NCBI GenBank assembly: GCA_951230915.1
Contig: OX579640.1
Location: forward strand, 18,434,981 to 18,498,980
Direction of reading: 5' to 3'
DNA: 64,000 nt
Source of the DNA: Antitrichia curtipendula
Taxonomy: Eukaryota > Streptophyta > Bryopsida > Hypnales > Leucodontaceae
Made by a program: the position numbers and the translations under genes. This document shows, one piece after another, positions 36,808 through 48,300 of the stretch (position 1 is the stretch's first letter; each line of letters opens with the position of its first letter). The notes beneath the pieces were generated by a model. The model searched no databases and was not told where the DNA came from. It worked only from the letters and a program-made list of their open reading frames with translations.

Positions 36808-39099
36808 ATGGCCACCATTAGAGCAGATGGCCGTGAAATTCCATTTGTTCTGCCTTTAGGAGAAGGAGGGTATGCTATAGTGTCTTCTCACCTCCTTTAT
36901 GTTCGTTTCGGATTTCTCCAATCTAGTATTTATGTTGAGGAGGAAGTCATGTCTGATTTGGGGCACTTAATAGAGTCCATCCATATGCCAAAGTTAATTC
37001 TAGAGGACGGTCATTGCCGGCACCTCCGTCGAGGGCGTAATAGGGTATATGGTTTGCCTTCTATCATGCAGGATACTTCTACTAAGAGATTGCCACGGGA
37101 GTCAGACCACTCCACTGTTAACATGCCGTTTGTAGGCCAAAATATAGGAACTTCTGTGGACAGTGATCGCTTTACAATTGCTACAACTCCGATTCAACTT
37201 GTCCGAGTGAAGCTAGAAGTTAATGTTCCTGTGATAGATTTATCTAGTGAGTTGGAGGGAGAGTCGCCTAGTCAACCAGGTCTTGCAACAACGCTTCCTA
37301 GACGTGTCTGTAGTGACGTACAGGAAACAACATCCGGTAGGTACTCCACGCTTACTACTAGTCCTGCTTTGTCCACTCACTCAAGACCACCAACTCACCC
37401 AAATATTTCAATTGGGCACAGTATCGTTGGGTGCCTTCGCAAACTAGCATCTATTCGCGGATCTAGGAACAAGGTTGCTGCATTAGATTATGATTTGCTC
37501 GACCATCAGAAAGTACAGTACCTTCCTGCAGACTTTGATGGAAACGTAGTATTCAAGTTGCCTTCTCTTCGTGCTCCGTCTTCATCATCCGCTGCTGGGA
37601 ACTTACAGGGTATGGATAAATGATACGATGGGCATGCATGGTGTCGGACCATTACATCCAATATCCATAATCAAGATAGCTTGAAATTCCGAAAATCATC
37701 TTGTACATGTCATTTGATTTGTAACAATTCCGATTGTGACTATTTTAGGCGATCTTCCAAGCAGAATGAGATTGAATGGTGTGGATATACTCCTACTCCT
37801 TTCTATGTTGGTGCACTCTCTCCAAAGGATTCTACTGTTCTTTGCAAAATATGCAAAAGTTCACCCCACTGCGTCAGTACTTGTGATGCTAGAGTTTATT
37901 ACGTTTATAGTGATACTCCAGGGATGACGAGAGCGTGCTTCCATTTGGGTAATCACATGCATCCTGTTGCTTCTGGAACCTGTAGAGAGTCGTTAGACAC
38001 CATTTTGGAGCTCATTGCAGGTGAAGTCTTAAAAAACCCTAGTGCCACTAACTCAGCCATAGCCCTTGCAGCTAGTAAACAATTTTTGGAGAACTACTTC
38101 ATACACAACGGTGAAGGTCCAAAGGAGTTGCTGCGGGGGAAGTCGCTGGAAGATGTTATGGATAGGTTCCAGATCCTTAGTTCTCCGAACATCCGTAACA
38201 CTATTTCTTCATTTCGTAGCACTGAAAAAGGTGGGGTCATAGATAGCATTATGAATATGAAACGAAATCTAAAGTTTGAATACATTCATGAGAGCATTTT
38301 TCCTGGACAGGGAAAAGAAAAAGTGTACTTGTTTAAGATGTTGGTCGATGGACCTGGTAGTGGGGTAGACTTGGTGAAGCGTATGCAAGTGGGAAGAGAT
38401 TTGGAGAACGCGTGGCTCATGTTTGATCACGTAAAACGAGTAAAGGATTGGACCACCATGGCCTGCCATGTCTATGACACAGGATGTAGAAAGGTCATGA
38501 CAATCGCCGTTTATGACATGCAATCTGAAGATACTGAGATCCAGTGCATTATGTGGAGGTTACTAAATGATGTCATGAGACGCAACGGCGTAGTGAATAC
38601 AAACTTCAAGGGCTTCATGGCAGATAGCGCGCAAGCAAATTGGAATGCCGTTCGAATTGTATACGGCACGGGGAACCCCAAAATGGAGATGGTTAATCGC
38701 GAACGAACATGTCTTCTACACTGGAGTACTTCGTTGCACCGGCATACCTAGAAGCTCATCAAACCGGATATGCAACACCAACATATACGTCTATGCAAGC
38801 AATATAAAGACTCAATCACTATGGAGGAAGCTGAGATAAGGTATTTGGCCATTCGATCTTGGTGGTTATCATCCGGGGCAGCCTCAGAAGATGCTCTGCG
38901 TGAATTGGAGTTGTGGCTTGCTTTTTGGCATTTCCGATATCGCCAATGGGGAGGCTTTATGCAAATGGTATGTTTAGATCCCTCCTTCAGTTCTGCTGCT
39001 TTTGTTCTTTTGCACTATCACTTTGAGATGGCTTTCTCTGCTACGAAATTATTATTACGAAAAACTATGATTGTGATCAAATCGGTAATAGGATGCCAT

Positions 39100-39119
39100 A
39101 CCTCTCGGAGCCGAGAGGT
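39100..39119. repeat. MULE palindrome copy in the transposase intron
   Basis: ACCTCTCGGAGCCGAGAGGT has 9-base arms around two central bases that do not pair, and shares CTCTCGGnGCCGAGAG with the palindrome of the 139-bp repeats 4 kb away. It lies in the intron 38,968-39,239 of the transposase gene. Confidence 0.9.
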
Positions 39120-40379
39120 GCCTTCACAGCCTGCTGACGAGATCAAAATCATAAATGCTTTGCCATGCCTACGCAAGTTGAAGTCTGAGTCTTTTCAGCC
39201 TTAACAATTGTAGGACTAACAAGAATATTTCTTTTGCAGGGACTGAGTGTTGAGGAAATTGCTGACATGCCATCATGCAACTTATCAGAAACAGTCCACA
39301 ACAAATGGTTGCAGCAGTCGGGTAATCGCGGTAATGACTTGTTCGCCGCCACCTGTGATGATTGCATTCGAGCCTTCATGCGAATGACAAATTACCGGGC
39401 TTTCTTGAACGGCACAACGTCAAGGTCGGGTCCATCGAAAGAGGAGCTAAAGTTAAGAGGTGCTAGACGCAGCGGCAATCCTAAGAAGATCGCGGAGGCG
39501 TTGAATGTCATTCCTGGAGCAGCTGAGGTTGCAACGCGTGTTCCGCACTTGGAGGGTGAAGAGGTATTTGGCAGCAGTAAGTGCAAACTAGACCTCCCTA
39601 TTGGGTCGGATGGTGATTCCCATCGGTCGGACAAGGTGAACTTCTCTCAGCCAAGAGTCATGACTCGGTCTACACGCACACCCACGGAGTCTATTAAGGA
39701 TAGGAACGAAGTGGCTAATTGTGAGCATGTGCCACATATCACTACTGCGTTGGAAAGTGATTGTGACACTTCTCAATGGCATATTGCAAGGTTATCCCAC
39801 AAGTCTAGCTGCAAATGTCATGCCCAACAACGAGGATCAAACATCCGTTGCATTGCCAAAATTGCAAGAGGAAGCAAAGGCACTCCAACTCCTACATACC
39901 GCGGACGCAAAAAACAGTACGGAGGAAATAAGGAGATCGTGAAAGATTTTTGGTTCTGCCCAGATGATGTTCACCGTTGCGTGCGAGGCTCTAAACGTTC
40001 TTGGGTAATTGATTGGCCTGAAGTACCAGACATCTGGCCTGTATTGACAAGCACTAGTTTATCTTGTCAGGAAACACTTCTGCTGCAGGAAGCTGGATTC
40101 CAGCTCCAAGACCGACCACCTATGTCACCTCGACGATTATTCACGATGTCAAATGTTTTTGAGGCGGTCATGTATGATCAGCCTATCCCTGTGCATGCAG
40201 ACACCTATCCAACAACTCGCCGAAACAAGCCTATTAGACGTATTGCAAATGCTCCTACTACAGAGCATCGCAATAAGTGGGAGAGTGCTGGGAACGTCAA
40301 AGGTACAATCTTAGGAGTCACGATGCTTCCCTTTCCCTGACTTGGAGCCATAATCTCCCTTCAATTTGGAACGGACTAG

Positions 40380-40797
40380 CAGGGTTGTCTATCCGGACGT
40401 GACGTGGGGTTTTCACGTCCGGATGTCCGTCGGCGTCAGTCCGGACGCGTCCTGACGCGTCAGAATTGCGTCAGGATCAAAAAAAATTTTTTTTTTTTTT
40501 TTTTTTTTTCAAGGACGGCCTGTCCGTCGACTTGGACGGACCGTCTGTCCACAGGGACGGCCAGCCATCAACAGGGACGGACCAGCCGTCTACAAAAAAA
40601 AAAAAAAGATTTTTTTTTTTTTTTTTTTTTTCCGAGGACGGCCTGTCCGTCGACCTGGACGGCCAGCCGTCCACAGGACGGACAGACTGTCCACAAAAAA
40701 AAAAAAAAAAAAAATCTTTTTTTTTTTTTTTCTGAATTCTGACGGACGCCGGGGTTGAATCCTGACGGACTGACAGGACGTGACGGGGACAACCCTG
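40380..40797. mobile_element. hAT-type MITE inserted in the MULE transposase gene
   Basis: CAGGGTTGTC...GACAACCCTG ends enclose 418 bp of non-coding DNA with long A and T runs and repeated GACGG/CCGTC motifs. The left 30 bases match those of the MITE at 57,882-58,238. GAACGGAG follows the right end, and GAACGGA-CTA-G precedes the left end, so an 8-bp duplication with a later 3-bp insertion is likely. Removing it restores the reading frame across SLQFGT/EPAHKVYRITLG of the transposase. Confidence 0.8.
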
Positions 40798-41519
40798 GAA
40801 CGGAGCCTGCACACAAAGTCTACCGAATCACACTGGGCATGTACTCAGAGTGTACTTGTCCTGATTTTGTGGACATGGCTGTTTCAGCAATTGGTGGACG
40901 CCATCAATATGTTAACTGCAAACATCTCTATTACTTATTTCGTTACTTTTGCAAAATGAACCAAGTAGATGACAAGTTCATACATTCTCCAAGCTTCAGC
41001 TTTAATGAGGTCAAGTGCCTCCTCATTCGGGCTGGTATCATCAACGTTCCAAACGAGGTTCTGTTTGATACTTAGGAACCCTAGAGCCTGAGAGTGACTG
41101 AGATCTGAATGTAAATTACTTCTAACTGAAGTTACACTTGTGGACAAAAGTATAAATTTTTCTTTGGGAAAATCTTGTAATTGAAGGTTATATTTTATAT
41201 ACCCTTCCTTCCATCGCCAGGTTCATCTTTCACATCTTTCACTTCGTCTTTACAATGTATACTCCCATCATTATATGCTATTATGATAAACAACACCCCT
41301 AATACAAATTATTTTTATCCACGGTCATAGGTCCACGGTGATAGGTCTGGGGACCTAGACCCTGAAATTTATAATGAACTTCAAATTTAGCCCAAAATGT
41401 TTGGATTCTCCTTTTATTTTCCACTAGTAATGATATCTATACTATTTTTTCTAATTCCAGTGCTCCCTGCTCACAATATTCCCGCTTGCCGCTCACAGGC
41501 TCACAGAATAGCACCGCTG

Positions 41520-41529
41520 CATTTACAAA
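41520..41529. other. Right target-site duplication of the MULE
   Basis: CATTTACAAA is identical to 29,632-29,641. Confidence 0.9.
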
Positions 41530-41952
41530 TATGAAGTTGTAAATATTGCAATCGTTTTTTCATGATTTTTAATTATTTTCAAAATGTATGTGTGTAGAAT
41601 TGCAAAAGTATTCCATCTTTTTTTTGCTTGCTTTTATATGTAAAATTCAATTTCACCTTTTTAAATTTGTGAGTATTACATTTTTTCTTTTCAAGATTTT
41701 AATTGTAAATTCATACTTAACTACTTAAGTGTATGTAAATATGAATATTGGATTTTTTTCATTTATATTTTAAATGTAAATCTATAGTTACATGTAAATA
41801 AATTATAAGTGCGACTTTTGTTTGGTGATTTTTGATATAAATCCACACTTATGTGCATTAGATTGTGAACATAATATATTTTCATAAGATTTGAAGTGTG
41901 AATCTACATTTGTTTTGGAAACTACTCATTATCCACTTGTAATAATTCGCAG

Positions 41953-43219
41953 GTTCTCTTAATGAGGACATAGTGACCCAACATCTTCCACCTTCTACCT
42001 TTGATTCCTCGAATGTGTCCTTCCCAAAGAGCCCTTCATGTGTTCCAAGATCAAACCATCCAAATTCTGGTGGAAGAATCGACCCTAACTTGGAAGTGTC
42101 ACTTCAAGGAGTCCAATTGCAAGAGGATATGGAGGTTGATGTGAATATCCCAGATGATGTTCTCATGGAGGTTCATATATCGCCTCCAGCAAATAATGCA
42201 TGCACTAAAGAATCCTTACAAAGTCCTACGTCTGAGGAAATTGTAAGTGGTCAAATTTTCTTTATTTTAATGTGCATCTATTGAGATATTTGTTCTTGTG
42301 ACTTAGATCTTCTACTGTTTGAGTCCCTTCATTTGTGTTTCTATTTTGTGTTCAAATGTTTACTAACAACTGTTGGCGTATTTCTCTGCCTTGATTTTAA
42401 CAGAGGAGCGATCTTTCAGAAATATGTATAGGTGCAATACAAGAGCCTATCGTTCCTCCGCTCGCTTCTAGGCCGAGAAGAAGGTGGCTCAATGTCATTC
42501 TAGACATGAATGGGATCCTTTGTGTATCTAAGGAAAAGAAAAATCTTCCTAAGAGCACAGTCTACAATGATCTCTCAGAGCCACATTCTAGCGTTTTTCC
42601 AGTATCTATTGGTTCAAAAGCTGTATATGTTCATCCTCATTGCGAGGAATTCCTCCAACAATTAGCCATAGTCGCATACATTTCTGTTTGGAGTTCCATG
42701 ATGACTTCTACAACAAAATTCATATGCAAGTACCTATTTAGAGGATTAGAGACACCATGGAGTATCCTTGGGCAAGAGTTTTGCGACAATCTGAAGTGTA
42801 GGGGTCCGCGAGGAAACATCACAACTTTGAAAGTGAAGGGAACCGACAAAGACATGTTCCTCAAACCTCTAGACAAATTGTTCGATGCATAGAATTCAAA
42901 GTTTACTATTGGCAATACTATTATGGTAGACGACAGTCCTAAGAAGCATGTTCTGAACGAGCCTGAAAACATTGTGCTGTCGGATTCGTGGTCAAAGGAA
43001 GGAGATGGTTTTAAAGACACTTTCTTGTTGGATGAGCTTTTGCCTTGGATTACACACTTGCAGGGCACCAAGGATCGTGGACTATTGTCCTTTCGGAAGA
43101 ATGACAACATTGGACGGCGGATGCTTGTTGAGGAGCAGGATACGCGAGAATACAATGAACTTATAGAAGCCATAGAGGAGTCTAAGATGCTAGTTAAAGA
43201 TCATTCCAGTCGTCGCTAA
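41953..43219 (+). pseudogene. FCP1/NIF (HAD-family) phosphatase-like gene 2, one nonsense codon
   Basis: Exon 41,953-42,242 (acceptor CGCAG, phase 1) joins exon 42,404-43,219 in phase 0 (donor GTAAGT, acceptor AACAG). WLNVILDMNGILC stands in the DxDG position: the first Asp is kept, the second is Asn. Then come EEFLQQLAIVAYISVWSS and TIMVDDSPKKHVLNEPENIVLSD, the DDSP motif of NIF/FCP1 phosphatases. TAG at 42,890-42,892 lies between LDKLFDA and NSKFTIGNTIMVDDSP with no frame change, so the gene is broken by one stop. The phase-1 start of the first exon implies an upstream exon; a phase-1 donor at 29,354 in ParB-methyltransferase gene 2 would fit. The MULE now lies between them. Confidence 0.75.
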
Positions 43220-43419
43220 TACTGAACAATATTCCTTGTATTTATGCATTTATCTAATGCTATGGTGTTTCATTAAAGAGAAGTGTATCGATTATACTTC
43301 TATCATACTCGTCTTGCAAAATGGATGATTGCTTAATTCATTTTGAGTTGTTTTATTGTTTATATTCCAATTGTCTATCATTTATTCTTTGTAATCACAC
43401 TGACTTTTGTGCCCTTCAG

Positions 43420-44240
43420 GATTTGCGTGATTGTTCCATACCATATACTGGTAGTGTTTCCAAGTGTAATGCGTTGGTGGATTCCATTTTAGAATACGGC
43501 CAATATGCATTATCTCAAAGTGGTGTGGGTCACATTATGGTCTTGGCAGCTACTACACTATCTACTATGGACTTCTCCACAAGACCCATTAATGATGGTG
43601 TGGTGGATAGTCCACCAAGCGGGAGAAAGCGATTGCTCCCAGTGAGCTCCTCGTCGCCACTCAAAATTCGAAAAACAGCTCCTTCAGCTTGTCTATGTTC
43701 AGCTGATGTTATTGTTCCACAAAGAAAGTTGTATGTTGAGAACAGACACATTGCTACAACTTCTAAGGTATGAATGAATTTGGTTTTTTATCCATTTGCT
43801 ACAATTGTGTTCTATGCATGTGTTGGATTACTTTAACACATATTATTGCAATTATAATTTTTTCATTTATTGTCTTCTTTATCTTATAGGTATCGAGTGG
43901 ATCCCAAAGAAAAGAGTGTATAAACACAAAGTCCATTCCAATACCTCCACGACCTATCAATTCAGCAAATGCTGAATATCCGAGGAAATTAGGATTACAA
44001 GTTCAACTTGGTCTACTTCCTAAAAAATTGGTACAACGTCATCGTCCATCGAAGTCACATGATGAACGACTCATGCATTGTACTCGTCGACCTTGGGATG
44101 CATGGGAGAGGAGGTCCTTGAAGATGCAAGAACTACAACATCCCCACCAAATACGCCCTCAAGAATGTAGTCGAGGACCTGAGATATGGAAAGCAATGGT
44201 AGAGCTAAGGAGTAGATCTCATGCATACAACTATGTATAG
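43420..44240 (+). CDS. Hypothetical protein, two exons, partial at its 5' end
   Basis: Exon 43,420-43,767 (acceptor CTTCAG, donor GTATGA) joins exon 43,890-44,240 (acceptor TTATAG) in phase 0 and ends with TAG. The first part reads DLRDCSIPYTGSVSKCNALV and has a Pro/Ser/Lys-rich patch (PSGRKRLLPVSSSSPLKIRK) that may be a nuclear signal. The second is basic (RPWDAWERRSLKMQEL). I recognise no domain. It follows the phosphatase-like gene by 200 bp on the same strand; it may be a further part of that locus or a separate gene whose first exon I cannot place. Confidence 0.45.
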
Positions 44241-44306
44241 CTATAGGGATTTCATGGATCAAGTAAGATGAATAATCTATTATATATTATACGGTATATG
44301 TTATAC

Positions 44307-44309
<3 letters not shown>

Positions 44310-44340
<31 letters not shown>
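44310..44340. repeat. (AT)n microsatellite
   Basis: About 15 uninterrupted AT units, preceded and followed by TATA-rich imperfect repeats. Confidence 0.95.
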
Positions 44341-44343
<3 letters not shown>

Positions 44344-44479
44344 ATATACCTGCTATACCTGTTATATATTATATGGTATATGTTAATTTACATCTGTACA
44401 TGTCCTAGATGTTCAGACAAAGTGGAGGATTTCATATGCCATTTTAACAAAATTGACGTTAAAGAAAATAATTTTTTAA

Positions 44480-44650
44480 TTATCTAATTCATGAAATTCA
44501 ATTACTTTCACATCGTATGTCCAAATGCCATAAAACAAAGTCCGTGCATCCCTCCTTGCAGATGGCTTCCTAATGGTACTAAAGACGTGACTAGTGAATG
44601 CATGGTTTTAGAGATATCACCTAAACAAACAAAACAAACAAAACAAACAA
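44480..44650 (-). repeat. Dispersed repeat family R1, single unit
   Basis: A single unit in the same orientation as 22.1-22.8 kb, with TCCAAATGCCATAAAACAAA, GTGCATCCCTCC and a terminal AAACAAACAAAACAAAC run. Confidence 0.65.
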
Positions 44651-44662
44651 AACAACCTAACA

Positions 44663-45306
44663 ACTTAACCCATAAATATCCAAGGCCTTTTTTGAGCTTC
44701 TAGGAATTTTCTCTAAATTGAACAAAAAGTCAACATTTTGATAAGTTGTATCAATTTTTTGTAATTGTAATCGTACAAATTCAAACTAGACATAGGAAAA
44801 AGAAAACACAACAAAAAAACTTATGGATTGAAAGATTATAATGTTTGTTCATAAGGGTGTTAAAAGTGTGAAAGTAATTTGAAGTCTTTCCATTCTCTTT
44901 TCATGTGTCAAATCTAAAAAGTTGGTCGCCAAAAAATATGAGGATGAAGGGCATAACATGCATAACCCTAATCAATTTATGGCTTTCCACAAATCTACAG
45001 TACAATTTTTTTAAATGAATTTTTAATGTGATTTTTTCTCCAAGATCTAGTGTATTTGAGGCTCATTTCCAAGAGCCCTCAACAATATAAAAAGTAAAGA
45101 TTGCAATGGACACCCTTGCACAAAATCTTGAATAGAAAAATCAGAATCAAGCATTTTCAAAATTTGATTTTTGATGCTAGAACTAGACTTCAAAAATAAA
45201 ATTTCAAAAATAAAAATTATTAAAAATAGCAACTTGGTTAGATTTTATTTAACTTCAAGTTATTGTCAACACCAAAATTTGGTGCCTCGGGCATTTAGGG
45301 GTTAAT
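44663..45306. mobile_element. Non-autonomous element R2, copy 2
   Basis: A second copy of the element at 21,337-21,986, in direct orientation and co-linear along its length. Its left end is decayed (TTAACCCATAAATATCCAAG), its right end well kept (GGGCATTTAGGGGTTAA). Confidence 0.7.
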
Positions 45307-48300
45307 GTATGGATATTTAGAGCAACAAGTCTTGGTTTCACCCCATTTGCAATAATATCAACTAACACAATGTCAATGGTAGTGGGGTCCATTTTAATCC
45401 TATTGAGCAAGTTTTCTATGTAGCACATCTAATGTGCTTTGTAAGTTCAAACCAAATGAATTGTTTAGTCTTTACCAAGAGGTCTTTCTTTGACAATTTA
45501 AAAAAATTCATTTCTTCGGACTAGTCACTACATTTGTTTTGGCAACTCAAAGGTAGAACTATCTACAATTGTTTCTGAAAGTTGATGCAATTAGAAGTTT
45601 TTTTTACTTATAGACAAATAGACACTTTCATTACTTCTTTTTTAATTTTATATTTTGGGAGAATCTTATCAATTTTTAAAATCAAGACCTCAAGAAACCT
45701 TAAATGTCAATCATGTTGATATACCTTTGAATTTGTCTTCAAAAAAGACTCAAATCAAATTTACTAAAGCATTAATTATTGTACAACCATATTCTACTAG
45801 AAGACATTCTACGTTGACAACCAAAGAGCATATGTTGTCTAAAATTGCATGTTGATGAATCTAGAATTTTTTTTTACTCTTCAAAAGATTCAACAATGCT
45901 TAGAAAATACAATAATAAAAAATATGATAAATGATTCATATTCGGACAATTTTAGGTGTGGTAACCTAGGATTTGTAGGCCCGACAACAAAGGTTCATTG
46001 GAAGATTGAGAACCTCATTGTTATAAAAATGGATAAATAGGTTTCATATCATAGCCATTTTTGAAAATGAAGAACTTGGATTTTGTTTCTTTTGCTCTAA
46101 GGTTCAATACTTCAAGGGCAACTAATTTCAATAGCTTTCAAATGTATTCACCAAATAAAGAAAGTCCAATAAACAAGAAGCAAAAGGACCTAAGGTAAAC
46201 AAATTCATTATTTATGGATCATAGCCCAATCCAATATCTCTAGTCCAAATTCCAATTGGGTTGGAATTGGGTTGAAAATTCATAATTTTGTGAATTCAAT
46301 AATCAACATCGTACTTTTTCTTCACATGGCAAAAGATTCATGCATTATTCTACAATTTGATTATGTGAAAGGACACTTTTGGATTGTGATCAAAATCTTG
46401 TAGGGAATTAAGAGTCTAGCCTCACTAGCATTCAAATGGGAAAGAATAGTCCCTCCTATGGTTTACAATGGAAAGCTATATAATTATGCTTTGACCGCCT
46501 ATTATGTATTCCTTTTCAAAAAATGAGTTGATCAAAATATTTGTAGAATATTTCCTAATTTGCCATCCTTCTTCTAAATTTATTTTATAAATTCAATAAA
46601 CATAATTATTTAGAGTGACTATATAGTCCACAAATCCACAATGGGCTTCCTACCTTTCTAACACAATATTCATTAATATGAGAGAATTCTCTGAAAATGA
46701 TATGTGGTGAGGCCAAACATAGAGCATAAACCACTAGGAACCCACACCAACACAAGACAAGAATAGCTATAGAAGTGAAGGATTGCTTGAAACATAGAAA
46801 ACGAGAAGAAACTATTTTGAAAGATTATTTTATGTATCTTTAGTAAATAGTGATTTGGTTCATACAATTTGTGCTAGACTATTTTGAAAATATATAGAAA
46901 TAAACTTAGATCATTGGACCACGTAGATTGTAAGATTATAATATTTGAAATTAAAATAAAATAAAATTTAGGACCTACCCAATAAGGCTATAAGGTCAGT
47001 TGATAATTTAACTCAACTTTGCGGAGGAGGCACAAACTATCTAGCTTTGGAAATTAAACCTTTAGGTAGGTAGTTATGTCACTTACTTGCATGCCAATTT
47101 TCAAAGATAATGAAGGTGTTTAACTTTAGGTGGCTAAAGGGTACTAGCATAAAAAGTAGAAATAATGTGAGAGATAAATGAAGCTATCTCTATTAACATA
47201 TTGCCTAAGTATTTGAAACTATTTTAGTGATCTAGAAATTAATGTTTAAGAAAATAAATACTCTAATTGGGGAAGCCATTAGTCCATAGATGTTCTCTTT
47301 CAACCCAAGATTCAACAAATTATCACCTTCAATTCTTCTATTGTTTGTTTTTTATTAATTAATTTGACAAACTTTGAAGAATATAAAACTTTTATGAACA
47401 CTCATTTTATAATGTTAAATCAAGATTACACTAAAAAATGTATTTAGTGTCACCTACACTAATTGATTTTAAAATGCTACAAATTTTATCTTCCGCTAAT
47501 ATTTTTATCAACTATATTTGTAGAGATCCTCATCTTTGAATAGTATTGATATCTACGCTCTTGGTAAAAATATCCATCTATTGTAAAATGTTATAGTCTT
47601 AAGTAGATAGTTAATATGTGTGATACAATAAATACAATTCTTAGTATAATAACAGTTCCTAAAGCTTTTGTACACTTAACTCTGAAATTTCTAGGGAGTT
47701 AGGAAGTGGCCAAACACAACTTGTCCTCATTGAAAAGTGGATGACTTTTGTCCAAAATTTTTTGAGGGACTTCTTTAAATGTGTATTTAGCACTTGCAGG
47801 TGGAAACTTAAGTCTCTATATAAATAATTATAAATTTTCCCAAAGATTATTGGGATGCTAAATTCACATATCACAAAAATGCCTTTCTAGTGTATTGGAC
47901 AATTATCTGGACAATTTTCACTTTTTATACTCTTGATCTCAATTTTAGCCATAAAAATGATCTTTTGAAGAAAAATATTAAAATGGAGCTACTTAAATTT
48001 AGTTTCTACAACAATTTGAAATTTTGCAAAATTTGCAAAATTTAATATTTTATTGCCATTTTACCCTTGAAACACCAGAGAGGATCTTTTGTATCCTTCA
48101 GATGATTTTTGGAAGGCTTCAAAGATGGATTTTTTTTTTTATCCAATTTTTTTGAGGTGTATGAGTGTGTGCTTGGAACCCATTTCAATGAAATATGTTG
48201 TATATTCTCTCCTTGTGATATTTTCACTTTCTTATATAAATAAATGACAAAATTATAGGTCATTGTATAGTGTATTTTTGCAATTTTTGCTCCTTTATCT

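Larger units (their letters stand above)
36808..41075 (+). pseudogene. MULE transposase with GCM-like and SWIM zinc fingers (decayed)
   Basis: One open path runs through exons 36,808-38,967 and 39,240 to 41,075 (intron 38,968-39,239, phase 0). The N-terminus is unassigned. Next comes a Cys/His region of the WRKY-GCM type (CKICKSSPHC ... ACFHLGNHMHPV), then the MULE catalytic core (FKGFMADSAQANWNAVR, RTCLLHW, AIRSWWLSSGA, LWLAFWHFRYRQWGGFMQ), and at the end a SWIM finger (YSECTCPDF ... VNCKHLYY; CxCnCxH). It is broken by TGA at 37,621, TAG at 38,749 (HT*KLIK) and TGA at 40,338, and by a 0.4-kb MITE just before the SWIM finger. In all three cases the reading frame resumes unchanged behind the stop. 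It would have moved the surrounding element. Confidence 0.88.
29642..41519. mobile_element. 11.9-kb Mutator-like element (MULE) carrying a transposase and a ParB-methyltransferase gene
   Basis: The ends are inverted repeats: CAGGGTTGCTATTCTGTGAG at the left and, read inward from the right, CAGCGGTGCTATTCTGTGAG. Similarity resumes further in (GGACCTATGACCGTG at 29,723-29,737 and its complement at 41,320-41,334), so the terminal repeats are long but gapped. A perfect 10-bp duplication flanks the element. Inside are two divergent genes, each running toward its nearer end: the ParB-methyltransferase gene on the minus strand and the MULE transposase on the plus strand. The element sits between the second ParB-methyltransferase gene and the second phosphatase-like gene. 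It is itself hit by a SINE (29,976-30,162) and a MITE (about 40,380-40,797). Its transposase has stop codons, so this copy is probably immobile on its own. Confidence 0.88.

Noticed and set aside
40404..40816. Several overlapping open frames on both strands
   Set aside because: They consist of poly-Phe/poly-Lys runs from the A and T tracts of the MITE at 40,380-40,797.
29642..41519. Large hAT element (CAGGG start) instead of a MULE
   Set aside because: The duplication is 10 bp (hAT gives 8), the end repeats are long and gapped, and the internal transposase is of the MULE type with SWIM finger.
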